A stretch of 64,000 bases of DNA from NCBI GenBank assembly GCA_026874595.1, contig CM049309.1:67622926-67686925 (forward strand). Reading direction: 5' to 3'. Made by a program: the position numbers and the translations under genes. The notes under the pieces are model-generated. The model searched no databases. It saw only the letters and a program-made list of their open reading frames with translations, and had not been told where the DNA came from. Within the stretch, counting starts at the first letter, position 1. Each line of letters begins with the position of its first letter. This DNA comes from Sipunculus nudus. Lineage: Eukaryota > Annelida > Sipuncula > Golfingiida > Sipunculidae. Positions 20,590-34,200 of the stretch are shown here, in pieces.

Positions 20590-22957
20590 AATCCCATTTA
20601 AGTGTATTTTATTAAATTTAAAAGGCAAAAAACCTGGCGGGACCAATGAAAACTCTATACTGGGGATTGCATATGTGCAGGGGTCCAGTTAATAATATTA
20701 AAATCACTTCAGACAGCAAACCTCCCCATGATGAATCATGTCAATGCATTAATAACAATGACACGTTAAAATAAACTGTATTTAATCTGAATTTTCTGAA
20801 GTACAAGTACATTCCAAATTAAGATAAAATACATATTATTCAGCACACACCCTATAACAATGCCAAAAGATCATACTGTAGTCGAAAATAGCAGTTAAGA
20901 GTTTATATGTTGGCATATTATCAGAAACCATATAAAAATCTACGGTTTTACAAAATGAGAGAATGGTTTTATATGGCTTATATATGAAATTAAATGTGTA
21001 ATTTTTTTACTGAAAATTTCACATGAGAAACTATTCCTTTATTATTTATTAACACTCTATATTATGATAATAAAATGTGTATTGGCAACTTACGAAGCAT
21101 CTGGTTTTAAAAGAAATTATTAAACAAGCAAATGATACTGTTTGTAAATGAAAAAAAATTCATACATTCATTTATCCATTTTGATGTTAATATTTACATT
21201 ACAAAGTGATATAGAGATATGGACAAATCACTGAAAAAAACAAGAATGAGAAAACTCATCAGTCATTAAAAATAAAGTGCTCATATCCATCCATCTATAC
21301 AACGCAATATCTACAGAGAATGTCACGTGTATATTTCTACATCTCATCTGCCATGCATGGATGATTACAATTGTGCGAGGGTCCTCATATCTCATATTAT
21401 CGATCTTTGTTGCATGGTACAACAGAACTGCTCAGTTACACAAGCATTTTATTTGTTAGATAGTTCTTTTCACACTAACTTGAATTCTGTAGCCCAGGAC
21501 ATGGCACCCTTTGGCACCTGGACATTGTGTCCCATGACTACTTTTTTCAGTTATAGAAGACATGTCTTAGAAAGCCTGGCCTCCACCGCATATCTAAATT
21601 TTGTCAAGTTCACTCAGGATGTTCATCCTATCCAGTCTGACCTGGAACGTCCTACCCATCCTGGTCATAGATGGATGTGGAGTGGCAGCCTGAAAACAAG
21701 ATCAAAGATCACATATTCATTTAATGACCCTTAATTGTTGGGCATATCTATATATTAGCATGGATATAGTAATAATTCCTAGTCTTATAATCTTGCTGAA
21801 AATATTTATTGTATCTTTTTTTAAATATGTAAATGAGGATGATTTATTTTTTTCTATAATCCTACTATACTAACATTCCTTTGAGCATGAATGTTTTGGG
21901 TTTACTAAAGAACTTCATACATTATATATGCATGGTTTATTTCTTGAAATGAAGTAATTGTTACACAAGTTGAAATTACAGGTTTTATCAACTGAGCTTT
22001 CATTACTTGAACTTATTTCACGTTTCTTTACAACAAGAACATTTACATCCTCCAAAAAAAGGTCAGGTAGCAGTTGGTAAGCTAATTCCAGCCCCAAGAC
22101 ACAATAAATCTGAATGACACTAACACTTCCTTAACTTAACAATACAGCAACATTCGGTTCAAATGAATACTACCTGCCACCACTTGTCAAGACAATCTGT
22201 CTATTGGATAACATTTTCATAATGTACTGTATAAAGAGTGTATATGTGCTGAATAATATTTATTGCACTTAAACTAAACATGTTCCTCAAAAATGTCAAA
22301 AAAATAAAATTAATACGGGATATCGCTAATCCGATGTGTGGAGGAAGTAAATGACTGCCTGCTTGAAAAAATGCAGGCAAACAACTAGTGTCCCCTAGCG
22401 TCCAGCCTGACCAGCCCATTCATTCAACACAGCGGTGTGGGCACTGGACATAGTGTTTTTAATTGCCGATCATCCTGAAACTTATTATTCATTATATTTA
22501 TTTTGCCATGTTAAACCATAATACAGAATATTAAGGACATAAGAAAATTCTGCATTCGGCACGGTTTGCATTAGAAGTTGATCTTGAATCAACTGCCTTG
22601 TAGCGGATGATATAAGGGAAACGTACAGAGGGTCTTTAGTCATTGATAAACATCATATTTTGCAAGTTTCCTTGAATTTTGATACATTATGGTACGAAAC
22701 AATTTAACCTCGTATTTTTTCAATGATCATATTGATTTTAGAGATTCCATAGCGCGTATACGCTAACAAAGTGAGGACTGTCAGTTTGGTCCGTGTTAAT
22801 GAGTGTCCGGCTGAATCACGCTTGCCTGCACAAACAGGCATCCGGCTGCGCCAGCCAGTCGTTTTTCTCCTCCATCTACACGAGAAGCTGCATTAGCGAT
22901 ATCCTGTATTATAACTGAATGAAAAATATAAAGTGATGCTGAAATACTTTAGTTTAT
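20590..22957. other. No gene recognised
   Basis: AT-rich. The longest frame (21327-21734, 135 codons, + strand) has no recognisable domain and is not called. A slightly GC-richer patch is at 22740-22900. Confidence 0.35.
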
Positions 22958-23975
22958 GTGAATGTGGTGGGGCTCTAATACGACAAAGTATATGTTCCTT
23001 TTCCTTCACTCACTATGTGATAGGGACATGATCTGTTCTTGTTTTGCTTGCTTTATGCTTGAAATTATTGTCTGGTGTGCATTTTAGTTTTTAATATTAA
23101 GGACGAATCAGTGTATCACCATGCTCCATCTAACAGTGAATGTGGTGGGCCTCCCACACCCGAAGTATATGTGCCACTTCCTCCACTCACTATATGATAG
23201 GGACATGATCTCTTCTTGGTTTGCTTGCTTTATGCTTGATTAAAATTTTTGTCTAGTGTGTCTTTTAGTTATTAATATTAAGGAGGGATCAGTGTATCAA
23301 CATGCATGCTCCATCAAACAGTGAATGTGTTGGGCCTCACACACCCAAAGTATATGTGCCACTTCCTCCACTCACTATACGATAGGGACATGATCTGTTC
23401 TTGTTTTGCCTGCTTGATTAAAAGTTTTGTTTAGTGTGTTTTAGTTATTAGAATAAAGGTGAGATCAGTGTTTCACCATGCTCCATCAAACAGTGAATGT
23501 GGTGGGCCTCACACACCCGAAGTATATGTGCCACTTCCTCCACTCACTTTACGATAGGGACATGATCTGTTTTTGGTTTGCTTGCTTTATGCTTGATTAA
23601 AATTATTGTTTAGTGTGTTTTTAGTTATTAATATTAAGGAGGGATCAGTGTATCACCATGCTCCATCAAACAGTGAATGTGGTGGGCCTCACACACCGGA
23701 TGTATATATGCCACTTCCACAACTCACTATATGATAGGGACATAATCTGTTCTTGTATTGCTTGCTTTATGCTTGATTAAAATTATTGTCTAGTGTGTCT
23801 TTTAGTTATTTATACTAAGGAGGGATCAGTGTATCACCATGCTCCATTTAACAGTGAATGTGGTGGCCCTCACACACCCGAAGTATATGTGCCACTTCCT
23901 CCACTTACTATATGATAGGGACATGATCTGTTCTTGTTTTGCTTGCTTAATGCTTAACTAAAATTAATTGACGGG
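22958..23975 (+). repeat. Six-copy satellite with about 180-bp unit
   Basis: GTGAATGTGGTGGGCCTC or close variants start at 22958, 23136, 23321, 23493, 23673 and 23853, giving periods of 172-185 bp. Each unit has CCACTTCCTCCACTCACT, GATAGGGACATGATCTGTTC, TGCTTTATGCTTGATTAAAA and GGGATCAGTGTATCACCATG. The first copy is the most diverged and the last is cut off near 23970. Confidence 0.95.
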
Positions 23976-25044
23976 ATGGGGTGTGGGGGTACAATGTTTA
24001 GAAATAATATGTTAACCTCAATTTACTCAGCATTTATAAAAAGTACATACAGGGTCAATAGCATGCAAAAAAAACACAATTAAGGCCATATGTTCTGTGG
24101 CCGTTATTCTCTTTGTGACCTTAATTAATGGCAATGGTTACAGGACATCTCAGATAAATTGAACTCTTAATGAACAATTTTCGATAGGATAACCTTAAAA
24201 ATACTGAATAGTGATTTTTAAATCAATTTTATGAAACCTATCAAATCAGCAACAAAGGTTCAAATTAAATAAGTAGCTTGTAATGATCTAGAGATCCTGT
24301 GGAAATAGAAATGCAATTCAAGAAATCCAGGTGTGCATCCATGAATATTAAACACACGAACTGGTTTTCACAAAAGTAATGGCGATTAATATGAAGAATT
24401 CCAGATGAATAACAGACCTAAAAGATACTCCTTTGAAAGAGCTGTTAAACATTTTGACATGAGATTTGTCCTGTCTCTTTGGAGAACTAGCAGTCCTTAA
24501 TATGGGAGTCAGTCACTTTATATGTGTAGCTATCCTGTACATGCATGCATGGGATAAGAGTTAACATACACGGAGGGCACGTCTATTCTTGAAAGGTATA
24601 CATGGATGTGCGACCATGAGGTATATAGTGGTTTAGGGCTAAATAAGAGAAACATTTAATCGTAATGGGTCACTGGGATAGGAATTTTAATGTTAAAATG
24701 AACTTTTTTTTAGCAAAATATGTGTATCGTGTCTGCTAGTCCATTACCCGGTGAGTTAATCCGCTTTTCCTTTCACTTAGGCTGATGGTGGTTTCTTGAA
24801 AAAAAATTGATGACTGTTTAGGGGGTAATAGTCGCAGAAAAATTGGTTAAACAGTGCAGTGTTTTTACATAAAGTGATCTCTGGTACCATTCATTATGAA
24901 TTTTCGATGGAATACCATTTAATTGAAAAGGTCGTATAAGGTTAACGCAAAGCAGCAGAAAAATAACAATAAACTAAAAAAAGAACAGAAAGTTTGACCG
25001 CCAATGATCGAGTTTCTCGCAGTTATTTCGGCGATCATAACACG
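23976..25044. other. No gene recognised
   Basis: AT-rich single-copy-looking sequence without clear repeat or coding signals. Confidence 0.4.
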
Positions 25045-25070
25045 AACACACACACACACACACATATATT

Positions 25071-25126
<56 letters not shown>
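25045..25126. repeat. (CA)n and (TA)n compound microsatellite
   Basis: About ten CA units at 25045-25064 and a long (TA)n tract at 25076-25126. Confidence 0.95.
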
Positions 25127-25130
<4 letters not shown>

Positions 25131-25163
25131 CTGAGAACTATATTCAAAAGGACAATATACTAT

Positions 25164-25345
25164 GACAAGATAAGATAAGATAACATTTATTAGCCTTCAG
25201 TTCTAGGAATTTGTCCCAAGACTTGCAATTCATTACATAAAAATAAATAAGTAAATAGATACATAAAAATAATACAGACAAATAAATAAAAATTACACAT
25301 TACATATTAATTATGCATGTAAAATAAGCATGTAAAATGATAAAA
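25164..25345 (-). mobile_element. Possible 3' end of a minus-strand non-LTR element
   Basis: GATAAGATAAGATAACATTTATT on the plus strand reads on the minus strand as AATAAATGTTATC plus TTATC repeats. Such short-unit tails often end CR1/L2/Jockey-type non-LTR retrotransposons. The sequence beyond it contains A-rich ATAAATAAAT runs and no reverse transcriptase, so this is at best a fragment. Confidence 0.35.
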
Positions 25346-25497
25346 CAGATAATTCTGCAGGTAAAACACATAATTCAAAACATTAAATATCTAGAGGGTT
25401 GCGAGTTTAAAAGTTTAATACTGTAATGGCACGAGAGATTTTTTTAAACGAGTTGTTCTGCAGAATATTGTATTTTCCCTAATTCCCAGATCCGGTA

Positions 25498-25500
25498 ATT

Positions 25501-25536
<36 letters not shown>

Positions 25537-25540
25537 CTAG
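25498..25540. repeat. (CT)n microsatellite
   Basis: TCTCTCTCTGTCTTTCTCTC followed by more CT units. Confidence 0.9.
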
Positions 25541-26092
25541 TCCTTTCATGTTTCTAATTCTGTATCGAACAAAAATGTAATTAATGCGGATATATAGTAA
25601 TATTCTTTTCTCATTAGCAAAGGCTTATTAACGAAAAGATATCATTCTTGATTAAAAATCATTTAAACATGATATCATTCCCCTGCATTAATTAAACTGC
25701 AGACTTAGTTGCCAAATTATGTAATGATGAGTTTCTATGGTAGCGATAAAACTTATTATCACAGAAACACGCATATACTGGGTCTAATGACCGGAGTGGG
25801 GGGGGGGGTGCCATAATTTCATCTACAATAAAGTCTCAAAATGTCACCAGATGGCACAAGCGTACAGTCTTTCTCCTAAAATCTATATAGCAAATGATAA
25901 CGTGACCAAAACAAATAAACTCTAAATCGTGCACTGCGATAAGGAGTTTTGACTATCTCACGAAGTTTTGGCAGTCGATGATAACCACACAATTCTGGAT
26001 ATCATGCACATACAAAGAATTATCCCACCAGTGTAGGAAAAGAATCAATAATATATAAAGCAAGATCACATTTGGTATTACGCATGGTAGTA
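25541..26092. other. Upstream flank of NUDT exon
   Basis: Contains a G10-11 run near 25798-25808. It may hold the promoter of the gene at 26293, but no TATA box or initiator can be identified. Confidence 0.35.
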
Positions 26093-26292
26093 CGTAAACG
26101 AAACACTAGGTGGCGTTACGGTTCAGCTACCGTCCGTCACAACAAGCACTGCTGCCATGGGGTTACAAACAATCTGACGAAGGATCACTGAAAGGGGAAT
26201 TTTACGACATAATTCTTTGGATTTACATCAACACAGGTCCATCGTGTCCTAAAGTCGTAGTAAATACCCGGTGTTGTCTCCCTGAAGAGAGT

Positions 26293-26391
26293 ATGGTGAA
26301 AGAAAAGCCCAACTCTATCCGCACGTATGACCAAGACGGCTACAGGCGAAGGGCAGCGTGCTTGTGTGTCAGGGACGCAACGGAAAAAGAG
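26293..26391 (+). CDS. NUDT3: First coding exon of a NUDT3/NUDT4-type diphosphoinositol polyphosphate phosphohydrolase (partial gene)
   Basis: The 33 codons read MVKEKPNSIRTYDQDGYRRR and then AACLCVRDATEKE. They match the start of the DIPP (NUDT3/NUDT4) family, which opens with a K-rich start, RTYDxDGYxxRAACLC and an acidic end. DIPPs remove the beta-phosphate from PP-InsP5 and (PP)2-InsP4 and also hydrolyse diadenosine polyphosphates in the cytoplasm; the catalytic Nudix box is encoded by later exons and is not here. The exon ends in phase 0 with GAG followed by GTAAGA. The 33-codon length agrees, as I recall it, with the vertebrate first exon. The chosen ATG has A at -3 and G at +4; an in-frame ATG at 26110 would add 61 unrelated residues and is taken as 5' UTR. 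No exon 2 (the PGGG-containing segment) was recognised up to 64000. Confidence 0.85.
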
Positions 26392-26397
26392 GTAAGA
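26392..26397 (+). other. Splice donor of NUDT-like exon
   Basis: GTAAGA directly follows the last conserved codon and fits the metazoan 5' splice-site consensus. Confidence 0.8.
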
Positions 26398-28923
26398 TTC
26401 ATACAAGCAGTGAAAAATTAACTGTTATTAAAGCGGGTTATATATTGTAATGGCCTCGCACAGGCCCAGACGTAATAGTCTGTCAAATTGGTTTCTCTTT
26501 GTCAAAACTGTCAATGACCATATGATTTAAAAGGACTTGTTCACAAATCCTATTACCAATCGTCCAATGTTTTGGCCATAACTGGCATAAGGCATAAATA
26601 ATGCCAACATGTGCCAATAAATCATGAATCATTATCTGATTATCTAATGATTTTCAACACAAATACAAATTTTATTCTACTCAATTGCCTGACAATAGAC
26701 ATCTAAGCGCCATTGCTTACAATGTCATCTGGAGTGTTAATACTGTCCATAAATAAAACATAAATCATTAAGTGATTTGTCATTCATGAATCATTGACAT
26801 TTATCAAGACGGCGACTTGTTTTTAGATCAAGCCACCATTGTTTGTTTTTTACAAGTCTTCTTGTCAACAGTCCGTACTAAAGGTCACTTTATATATATA
26901 CTTAGCCCATTACAGCAGTAGCTTTTTGAGCGTCATATTGACCCTCTGGCATTACGACCAGATTACTGGCGCCAGAGTGTCATGACATCTACGTCTGAGG
27001 ATCACATATAAGGCCTTATGAAGATGCAAATATTTTCGTCATTTCTGACAACACTTCATGGGCTACAGATACACTGTCAATCAACATAAACCAGACCATT
27101 CGTTAGCATTTTTTGTGTACTTTCTTATAATACCAAATATGAGTGAGAAAAGTGCCTGTTTAACCCAGCACATTGGTAAACCCCTCGGCATGTTTGTTGA
27201 ATCTATGACCACATGAAAACAAGCATGGCTGGCACGGGTTACAGGACGCAGGCAACTTGCAGGCGACACGGCAGACGGTGTTTCAGTTTGGGTTGCGAGC
27301 TCAAATACATATACTATTGTGTTTATTCGCCATTCTAAGCATAATATTGAGATTATGGGCCATTTACCACAATATTATTGCAACCAGATGCAAGACCACT
27401 GCGATACATTCCTCCATATTTCTAGTATCACGACTTGAGTAGGCTTACCAGCCCAGTTACCTGATTGCCTACTGCGTTGTGTTGCCACGGCTATAGCTTT
27501 TTGGGCAGTATATCTGTCAACAACACTTGCAGTAGCAGATGGGGGGGGGGGGGCAGACCAAAGCCCCCATTTTTCAACCGCCACAACCTTTTATGAGGTT
27601 TTCAAACCCACTTTTTCTGGCCTGCACCCCCATTCTTTTCTGGCCTGCACCTGACAACCATCTGACTAAGATGCGTCTTATACACAATCAACTGAGATAT
27701 TAAATGGTGGCTTTTAAAATGAAAATGTATATATTTGTTGAATCTTCCATGGAAGTGAAGTAACACCTTCCAGATAGGCAGACACAACCATGAACATGGG
27801 CATTATGAGGGTCATGCACCTGAGAAATATGATACCTGACACCAAGTTAATTCTCTTGTGGATAACTGTTGAATACTGTCAACCATAAAAGCCATCATGT
27901 TCAAAGGTGGTAGAGTAAAGGAGACAACATGGGTACAGATCTCTCAAGCTGACATCCATCATTCATCAGTCTGTCTAGTACAAGATGAAAAATATGTGGA
28001 TCTTAGTATATTAAATAAAGAATGCAATACAAAATATATTTTTTAAGACTTAAGTGGGGAAATTACTCCAAAGATTTTGATTATCCTATGTAGGCTTGAT
28101 CATTGTTTTATGATTAATGTTTGGCAAAGCACACCTGTGTCTGTGTTTATCAGTGATTAAGTCATCAAAGGCCATATAGGTCTAGGTAGCTGAGCTGCAT
28201 GGCCAGTAAAGTAATTACAAATTAGCACCTTCAGTTATCACCTAAAGATAACAGGTGCCCATGCTTACCCTGTAATATGGGCACATCCCAAGTAATCACT
28301 GGACCAGAACAAGTTGTGCATTATCTGCTCATATCTACAAATTGAGCTAGCAGAAATTTTAAGGAACATAAATATATGAACATTACTCTTATTATTGCAG
28401 CTATGTTTTTGCCTGTAACTATTACTTTGAAAGGATGTTATTTTCTATCACCTCTACATGTAAGTATTATTAATATAACCCCATATGAAGGACATTGCCT
28501 GATGAAACAATTGCAACATTTCCATATATATTTTGAGAAATGGTTGATATAAGGCAGGACTAATATGAAAACTTAAATAACTTTTTTAATGATTAATCAG
28601 AATGAAATTAGCCCCACAGACTTACATAACAGTTTCTATGCCTTATATACCTTTACATTCCTTATATAGGGTTTCTGTCATATTTCTGCCCCTGGCAGAA
28701 TATCTATCTGTGTGGCAGAAAACCAGCCCTGAGCAGGACCAAAGCTTAGTTTCTTTCTGATTGGTCAACGGAGGTTTCGTTAACACATTTTGTGAATATT
28801 GATACCGGTAATTTGGTAGTAATCCAAGTGGCTCTGACCACATCACCCCTGCCCAAAGAAGCCATTTACCTCTCACACTTTAAAGCATGTTTGGCTGTGC
28901 AGAGTACATCACTCTGATCAGTA
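26398..28923. other. Probable start of a long intron; nothing else recognised
   Basis: AT-rich sequence with a G13 run near 27541-27553 and a short direct repeat TTTTCTGGCCTGCACC near 27612 and 27636. No exon was recognised on either strand. Confidence 0.45.
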
Positions 28924-28931
28924 GGAATAAG
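28924..28931. repeat. Left 8-bp target duplication GGAATAAG
   Basis: Recurs exactly at 30690-30697 around the hAT element. Confidence 0.88.
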
Positions 28932-30689
28932 CAGGGTTGGCAATTTCTTCCAAGGGGTGGTTTCTTCCTTGTAAACTTGCGTCTCGGAAGAAATAGTTTC
29001 CTCCATTTCTTCCAGAAGAAACTTTCAAATTTCAGAATTCTGAACATATAAAACCAATAAATTTTCAGCTTTATTTCTGCTTTAACACAATCTGTTCCAT
29101 CTTATAAAGGTTTGTATTAATATGTAGTGTTATCTTAGAATGTATGACTATTAGTTTAATTTAGTTAGACAATTTTCCCTTATGTAGTTTTGAATTAGTC
29201 AGTTCCGATGACATAATTCAAACTCAGTTGACACAGGTATCAGTCCAGTGAATCATGCAATGATTACCAGGTGATTACCTAAAAAGTGCAGCTTCAGTTA
29301 CCCCTGACTGCATAGAGAGGCAGGATATGGGGAAGCGATGTCATAATAACAGGGTTTCATCCACTTGTCTATACTAATCAAACGGTCAAACTGCTCCTTG
29401 TTATTTAACAGATTATTTCCCATATTTTTTAGGTTTTTTCTGGTTTTGGCATAATTCACAACAAGCTCAGGAATAGACTTAAGAGTTTTCAAGGCTGCAA
29501 AATTGGTGATTTGCTGTTGCATGCTTTGTGGTAATTTAGATGTAAATAACTGACAGGTACTGATTGTACTCCACTGTGATAAACAACAGAACTTACATGG
29601 TGAGATGCATAAATTTAAATGAGTGATAATTATAAGTTCAACTAGTGATCACTGATCAACCATAGTGTAAGATCACACAGCATATTGGTAAGTCATACAA
29701 AAGCAAGCTATTAATTGTGTTATATTTTGTAAGAAGTGCAGCTTGCATACTATTTAGATACTACATTAGTTAATGAATTAGTATGCAGCACTGCATGCAC
29801 CTTGGCACCTATGCCCTTGGCTGTTATGTAACAAGATAAGAAAATTGTAGTATTATCTGTAATTCTCCATCTTACATAAGTAACATTGCTGAGTGACACA
29901 AATTTGGTAAGAACTAGTTACAAATACAAAAAAAACGGATACCAGTGGATTCGTCACCACAGTCATTTTGTCACCAATTTACATGCTGTACCAAACAGTC
30001 AATTTGTTACCAATGTTTTGTATGATAAAATGTTTATCTATTACAATTAAAATACACAATGATACCTATACTGAAAAGTTAGTTTGGTTGTTGATTCATT
30101 TAATTAACGGCTCAGGATACACCATGCAAGGAGTGGATTACATGTAAATACAAACATTGGGCTGCATGGCCAACTGGCCATCATGGTATTCAGGGCTATT
30201 TACGTTACCACTCACCGTAAATGATTCCCTCACGGCAGCCCGTTTGAAATGTTTTTTATTACATACACGCAGGTGTTTTCATTAAATAAAATCCACGTCC
30301 ACAATTGACATTGAGGAACAAGCCGCCAAATGAACTTTCTAAAACACATACTATGCAACACTACATACATAAATAGTTGAAATACAAATCCATCAGCTGC
30401 AATTTTGGCAATACTTTTAGAATAAAACTAACAAAATTTTATTTAGATTAATCAGAACATTGTTCCTGTACACTGATAAAAAGTCATATTGTTTTATTTT
30501 ATTCAAAAGAAATAAAAATAGTTCAAATATCTGTTTTGATTTTTGTAAATCACACTATTATTCTTACTGTCCACTATATTCCACTTTCATCCAATACTTC
30601 CGGAAAGAAAGTGGAGGAAACCCCATTTCCTCCAATTTCTTCCAATGTCTCGGAAGAAATACATTTCTTCCGGAAGAAAACCAACACTT
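28932..30689. mobile_element. 1.76-kb hAT-type DNA transposon, non-autonomous
   Basis: The left end CAGGGTTGGCAATTTCTTCC pairs with the right end GGAAGAAAACCAACACTT. Both are bounded by a perfect 8-bp duplication GGAATAAG, the hallmark size for hAT. Many TTCTTCC motifs sit just inside both ends (28950-29030 and 30595-30680), often in inverted pairs, and are candidate transposase binding sites. The interior is AT-rich. A 74-codon minus-strand frame at 29298-29522 is not recognisable as a BED finger or hAT transposase, so the copy is probably a deletion derivative. Confidence 0.85.
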
Positions 30690-30697
30690 GGAATAAG
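30690..30697. repeat. Right 8-bp target duplication GGAATAAG
   Basis: Exact copy of 28924-28931. Confidence 0.88.
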
Positions 30698-31248
30698 GGG
30701 TAAAATCCAGGAATCCTGGGTAACCTATTACACACAGTTTACCCAGCCTGTGTTTCACCTTGGTAAAAGCTGGGTTTTCTTCCTGGTATTTGGCTAAAAC
30801 CTGCAAACCCTGGCCTGTACAAGCAGTGGGCAGTTGGAAAAGTTTTGAAACTATTATAACATGACCACTGTGTAAAGAGAACATTTAGGAAATAACCAAA
30901 ACTGACATCAGTCAATTTGTGGGGGTTTTTTTATTATTAGTAATTAACTGATTAAGTGATCAGCTGTTGAATTGCAGTGTAACAGGGCCACCCATGGGAC
31001 TGGCCAAAAGTGGTCTTAATTCACATGCGGTTTGAATGGACAGGTCCGTTTTAGCTAATATGAATTATTTTGGTTCACTCAGGAGTCAATGGTAGTCTAA
31101 TTTAATAGGTTGTCTTACAGACAAGCTCCACTGTTTATATGTATGTGCAGTATTGCCTTGTAACTGTGAAACAAAGAAAATAATTGAATAAATCAGAAAA
31201 ACTGACATTTATCATATTTTCTAATTAAATGTTTATCACACAGTTTTT
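30698..31248. other. Intron-like spacer, nothing recognised
   Basis: No repeat or coding signal between the hAT element and Helentron-like element D. Confidence 0.45.
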
Positions 31249-34200
31249 AGCTCAGCTGACTAGAAGTCATCTGAGCTATAGTCGTGGTCCGTCGTCTGTC
31301 CGGATGTCCGTCCGTAAGACTGGCACGTTTCGACACCGTTGGACCTACGAATCTGAAATTCGGCATACAGTTAGATGTCCCCAAAATCTCCTACCATGCC
31401 GAAAATTGGGTCAATAGGACTTCGTTCCTTCGAGATATTAAGGAAAAACCTCAATTTTTTATTAGAAATCTATTTTCACACTTCAGGACTGCCTAATATC
31501 AAAACCACTCATCTGCCGCGTTTTCTTCATATTTACCATAAATATTCCTCTATAAAGTTTCTATGTACATGCCAGATATTAAGTCAGTATTGTATAATTT
31601 AAAAAAGTTATGGGCCCAAACATAATGGACTTTGTAAAAAAATCAGGAAGATATTTGGTCACTTAAGACCAAAAGTGTTAAAGGTAGGGACTTTTTTCCA
31701 GTAATACAACTTTAATTAATCAAAATTTAATTGTATACCAAAAATTAGTTCAAAATCTGTTAAATTTTTTTAAATATTGGCAAAAATATAAAATTGGTAC
31801 CTTAAATTTTGCCCAACTTTGGCCACGGCACGTTTTTTTCCTGTAAGTACTGTGGATTTAATTTTCACAGCATGTATACATAAGGATTTAATCTGTTAAA
31901 ATCTGAAATTTGAAAATAAAAGCTGCAAAATTAGGCTATTTATTGAATTTTTTGGAGGCTCTTGTTGTATTCCCTTACATTGTCAAGCAGTCCACTTTGA
32001 TGACTGTAGGTCATTCAGTGCACATCTCTATGCTCCCCAGGCTGTTGGAATAATTTTAGATGTCCCCAAAATCTCCTACCATACCAAAAATTGGGTCATT
32101 AGGACTTCGTTCCTTCGAGATATTAAGGAAAAAAACTCCGTTTTCCATAAAAAAGCCATTGTTACACTTCAAGGCTGCCTAATATCAAAACCACTGATCT
32201 GTTTTTGAATGTATTTAGTATTCACATTCTTTCATACATTTTCTATGAACATACCAAAAATTAGGTCAGTATTGGGTATTATTTTGAAGTTATGGGCCAA
32301 AACATAATGCAATTTTTTTTAAAATCAGGAAATATATTTACTCACCTAACATGAGAATTGCTGAATCTGGAGACTTTTTTTCAGGAATATAACTTTATTT
32401 AATCAAGATTCAATTGTTTACCCAAAATTAGATCTGAATTTTGCAAATTTTTCAAGTTATGAGCATAAATAAAAAATCAGTACCTTAAATTTTGTCCAAC
32501 TTTGGCACTGTTGATTTAATTTTCACAGCATATATATACATAAGGATTTAATCTTTAAAATCTGAAATTTCAAAGAAATTGATTGGAAAGAATAGCTTTT
32601 ATTCATGTTTTCATACACCATGTTAAGTGTTGTTTACATCTAATCCACCTAGTAGTACAGCCTTCACTTGCATTATGTAACCCACCCCAGGCAGCTTGCC
32701 TTGGCCCAGCTTGGACACTACCAGCAGGCTTCCCCTCTGCCCTGCACTCACCCCCCCCCCCCCAGCTGGTGCATAAACTAGATGAATGTTATAATTTTCT
32801 GTATTTTATTTTATTCTTGGACATGCTACATTTTAGATTTTGTATTGTACCACCAGGGTTACAATGATTAAAGTGTACATTTAATTGTGTCCACAAAGTG
32901 GTGTATTGCTATGAAAGTGTGGATGTTCATGAGATAAGTAATTCCTTACTTCAGAAGAGTAAAAACTTCACCAGGTGTGAAATTGACTATTAATTCCAGT
33001 AATAAATTAAAACTGGGATAGTAATTAGCACAATGATATTGTTTGTCCCTCATTCAACCAACAGTGTGTATACTTTATTTGAAAAGATGTTTTATTTTAT
33101 CAAATTTACTTTTACTTTATTTTGGTGAATAAAATTAAGCATGTACTGAAAACTCCAATGTGCAAAACTTTTTAATAGTGATTCAAGGAATATTCTTGAA
33201 GATGCCATGTTGTGGCATTATTTTCTTTTAAATTCAGTTTAAACATTTATGATTTAAAAAAAATAAAATATATGTGTATACATAATATGACCCAATATGA
33301 GCTACACTCTCGATATATGATGATTGCAACTTTTGCAACAATTCTAATATTTTAACTTATAGTTTCAGTTTTTTACTCTGTATATATAATGATTGCAACT
33401 TTTGCAACAATTCTAATATTTTAACTTATATTTTCAGGTTTTTTTATTAAAAATTTTTAAAACCGGTAAATAAAAAAATGATTCAGATAAAAACTTCTTA
33501 ATGGAAAAAGTGGATATGCTTTAAGTAAATAGGATTATATATAAACTTAAATGCATTATTCCCTTGAAAGTGAAATAAAGGTATTAGTCCATTCTGTCCA
33601 CTTGCCTGTCCATCTGTAAATTTTCATATGCATCACAGTATCTCAAAATTTTACTGTTTTTCTTCATGACAGTCTTGTCAGAGTATTAGTTTGCAAGCAT
33701 ATATATTTAGAACTTTACTATAACGAAGTAGGAGGGCCCCTTTCCTCTTAGCTTTTCATATTCTTATATAAATGAAAAACATTACAATAGAATATTTCTA
33801 CATCCACCTTCGTGCTGCCCTCACTTTTCCCTTCTCCGAACCCCATCCCAAAGTCAGCCTCAGTAAGCAAGAACAAGATGAATCAGATATATTCATACTT
33901 TAATATTTTGTATAACTATTTGTCCATAGGTACCTATGTACATGCCAGAAATTATGTCAATATTGTGTAATATGTAGACATAGTGGGCATCACAATAATG
34001 TACCTTGTCAAGACTAAAGAGATATTGTGTCATACCGTCACAAATTCATCAATCACTTCATCAGCATAGTTAATCATAACATCATATCTGTCAAATTGAA
34101 AGCTTGCAGACTACCATACACTTTAGATCCTTTAACAAATAGCCTTATCATCATTCTACTACTGCTTATTACTGCTGTCATTGCATTCATATTTGCTCAA

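Noticed and set aside
21327-21734. 135-codon plus-strand frame
   Set aside because: No domain, signal peptide or repeat pattern; overlapping frames in other registers are similar in quality.
26110-26292. Upstream in-frame ATG as start of the NUDT-like protein
   Set aside because: The 61 extra residues have no similarity to the family, whereas conserved sequence starts at the 26293 ATG, which also has a better context.
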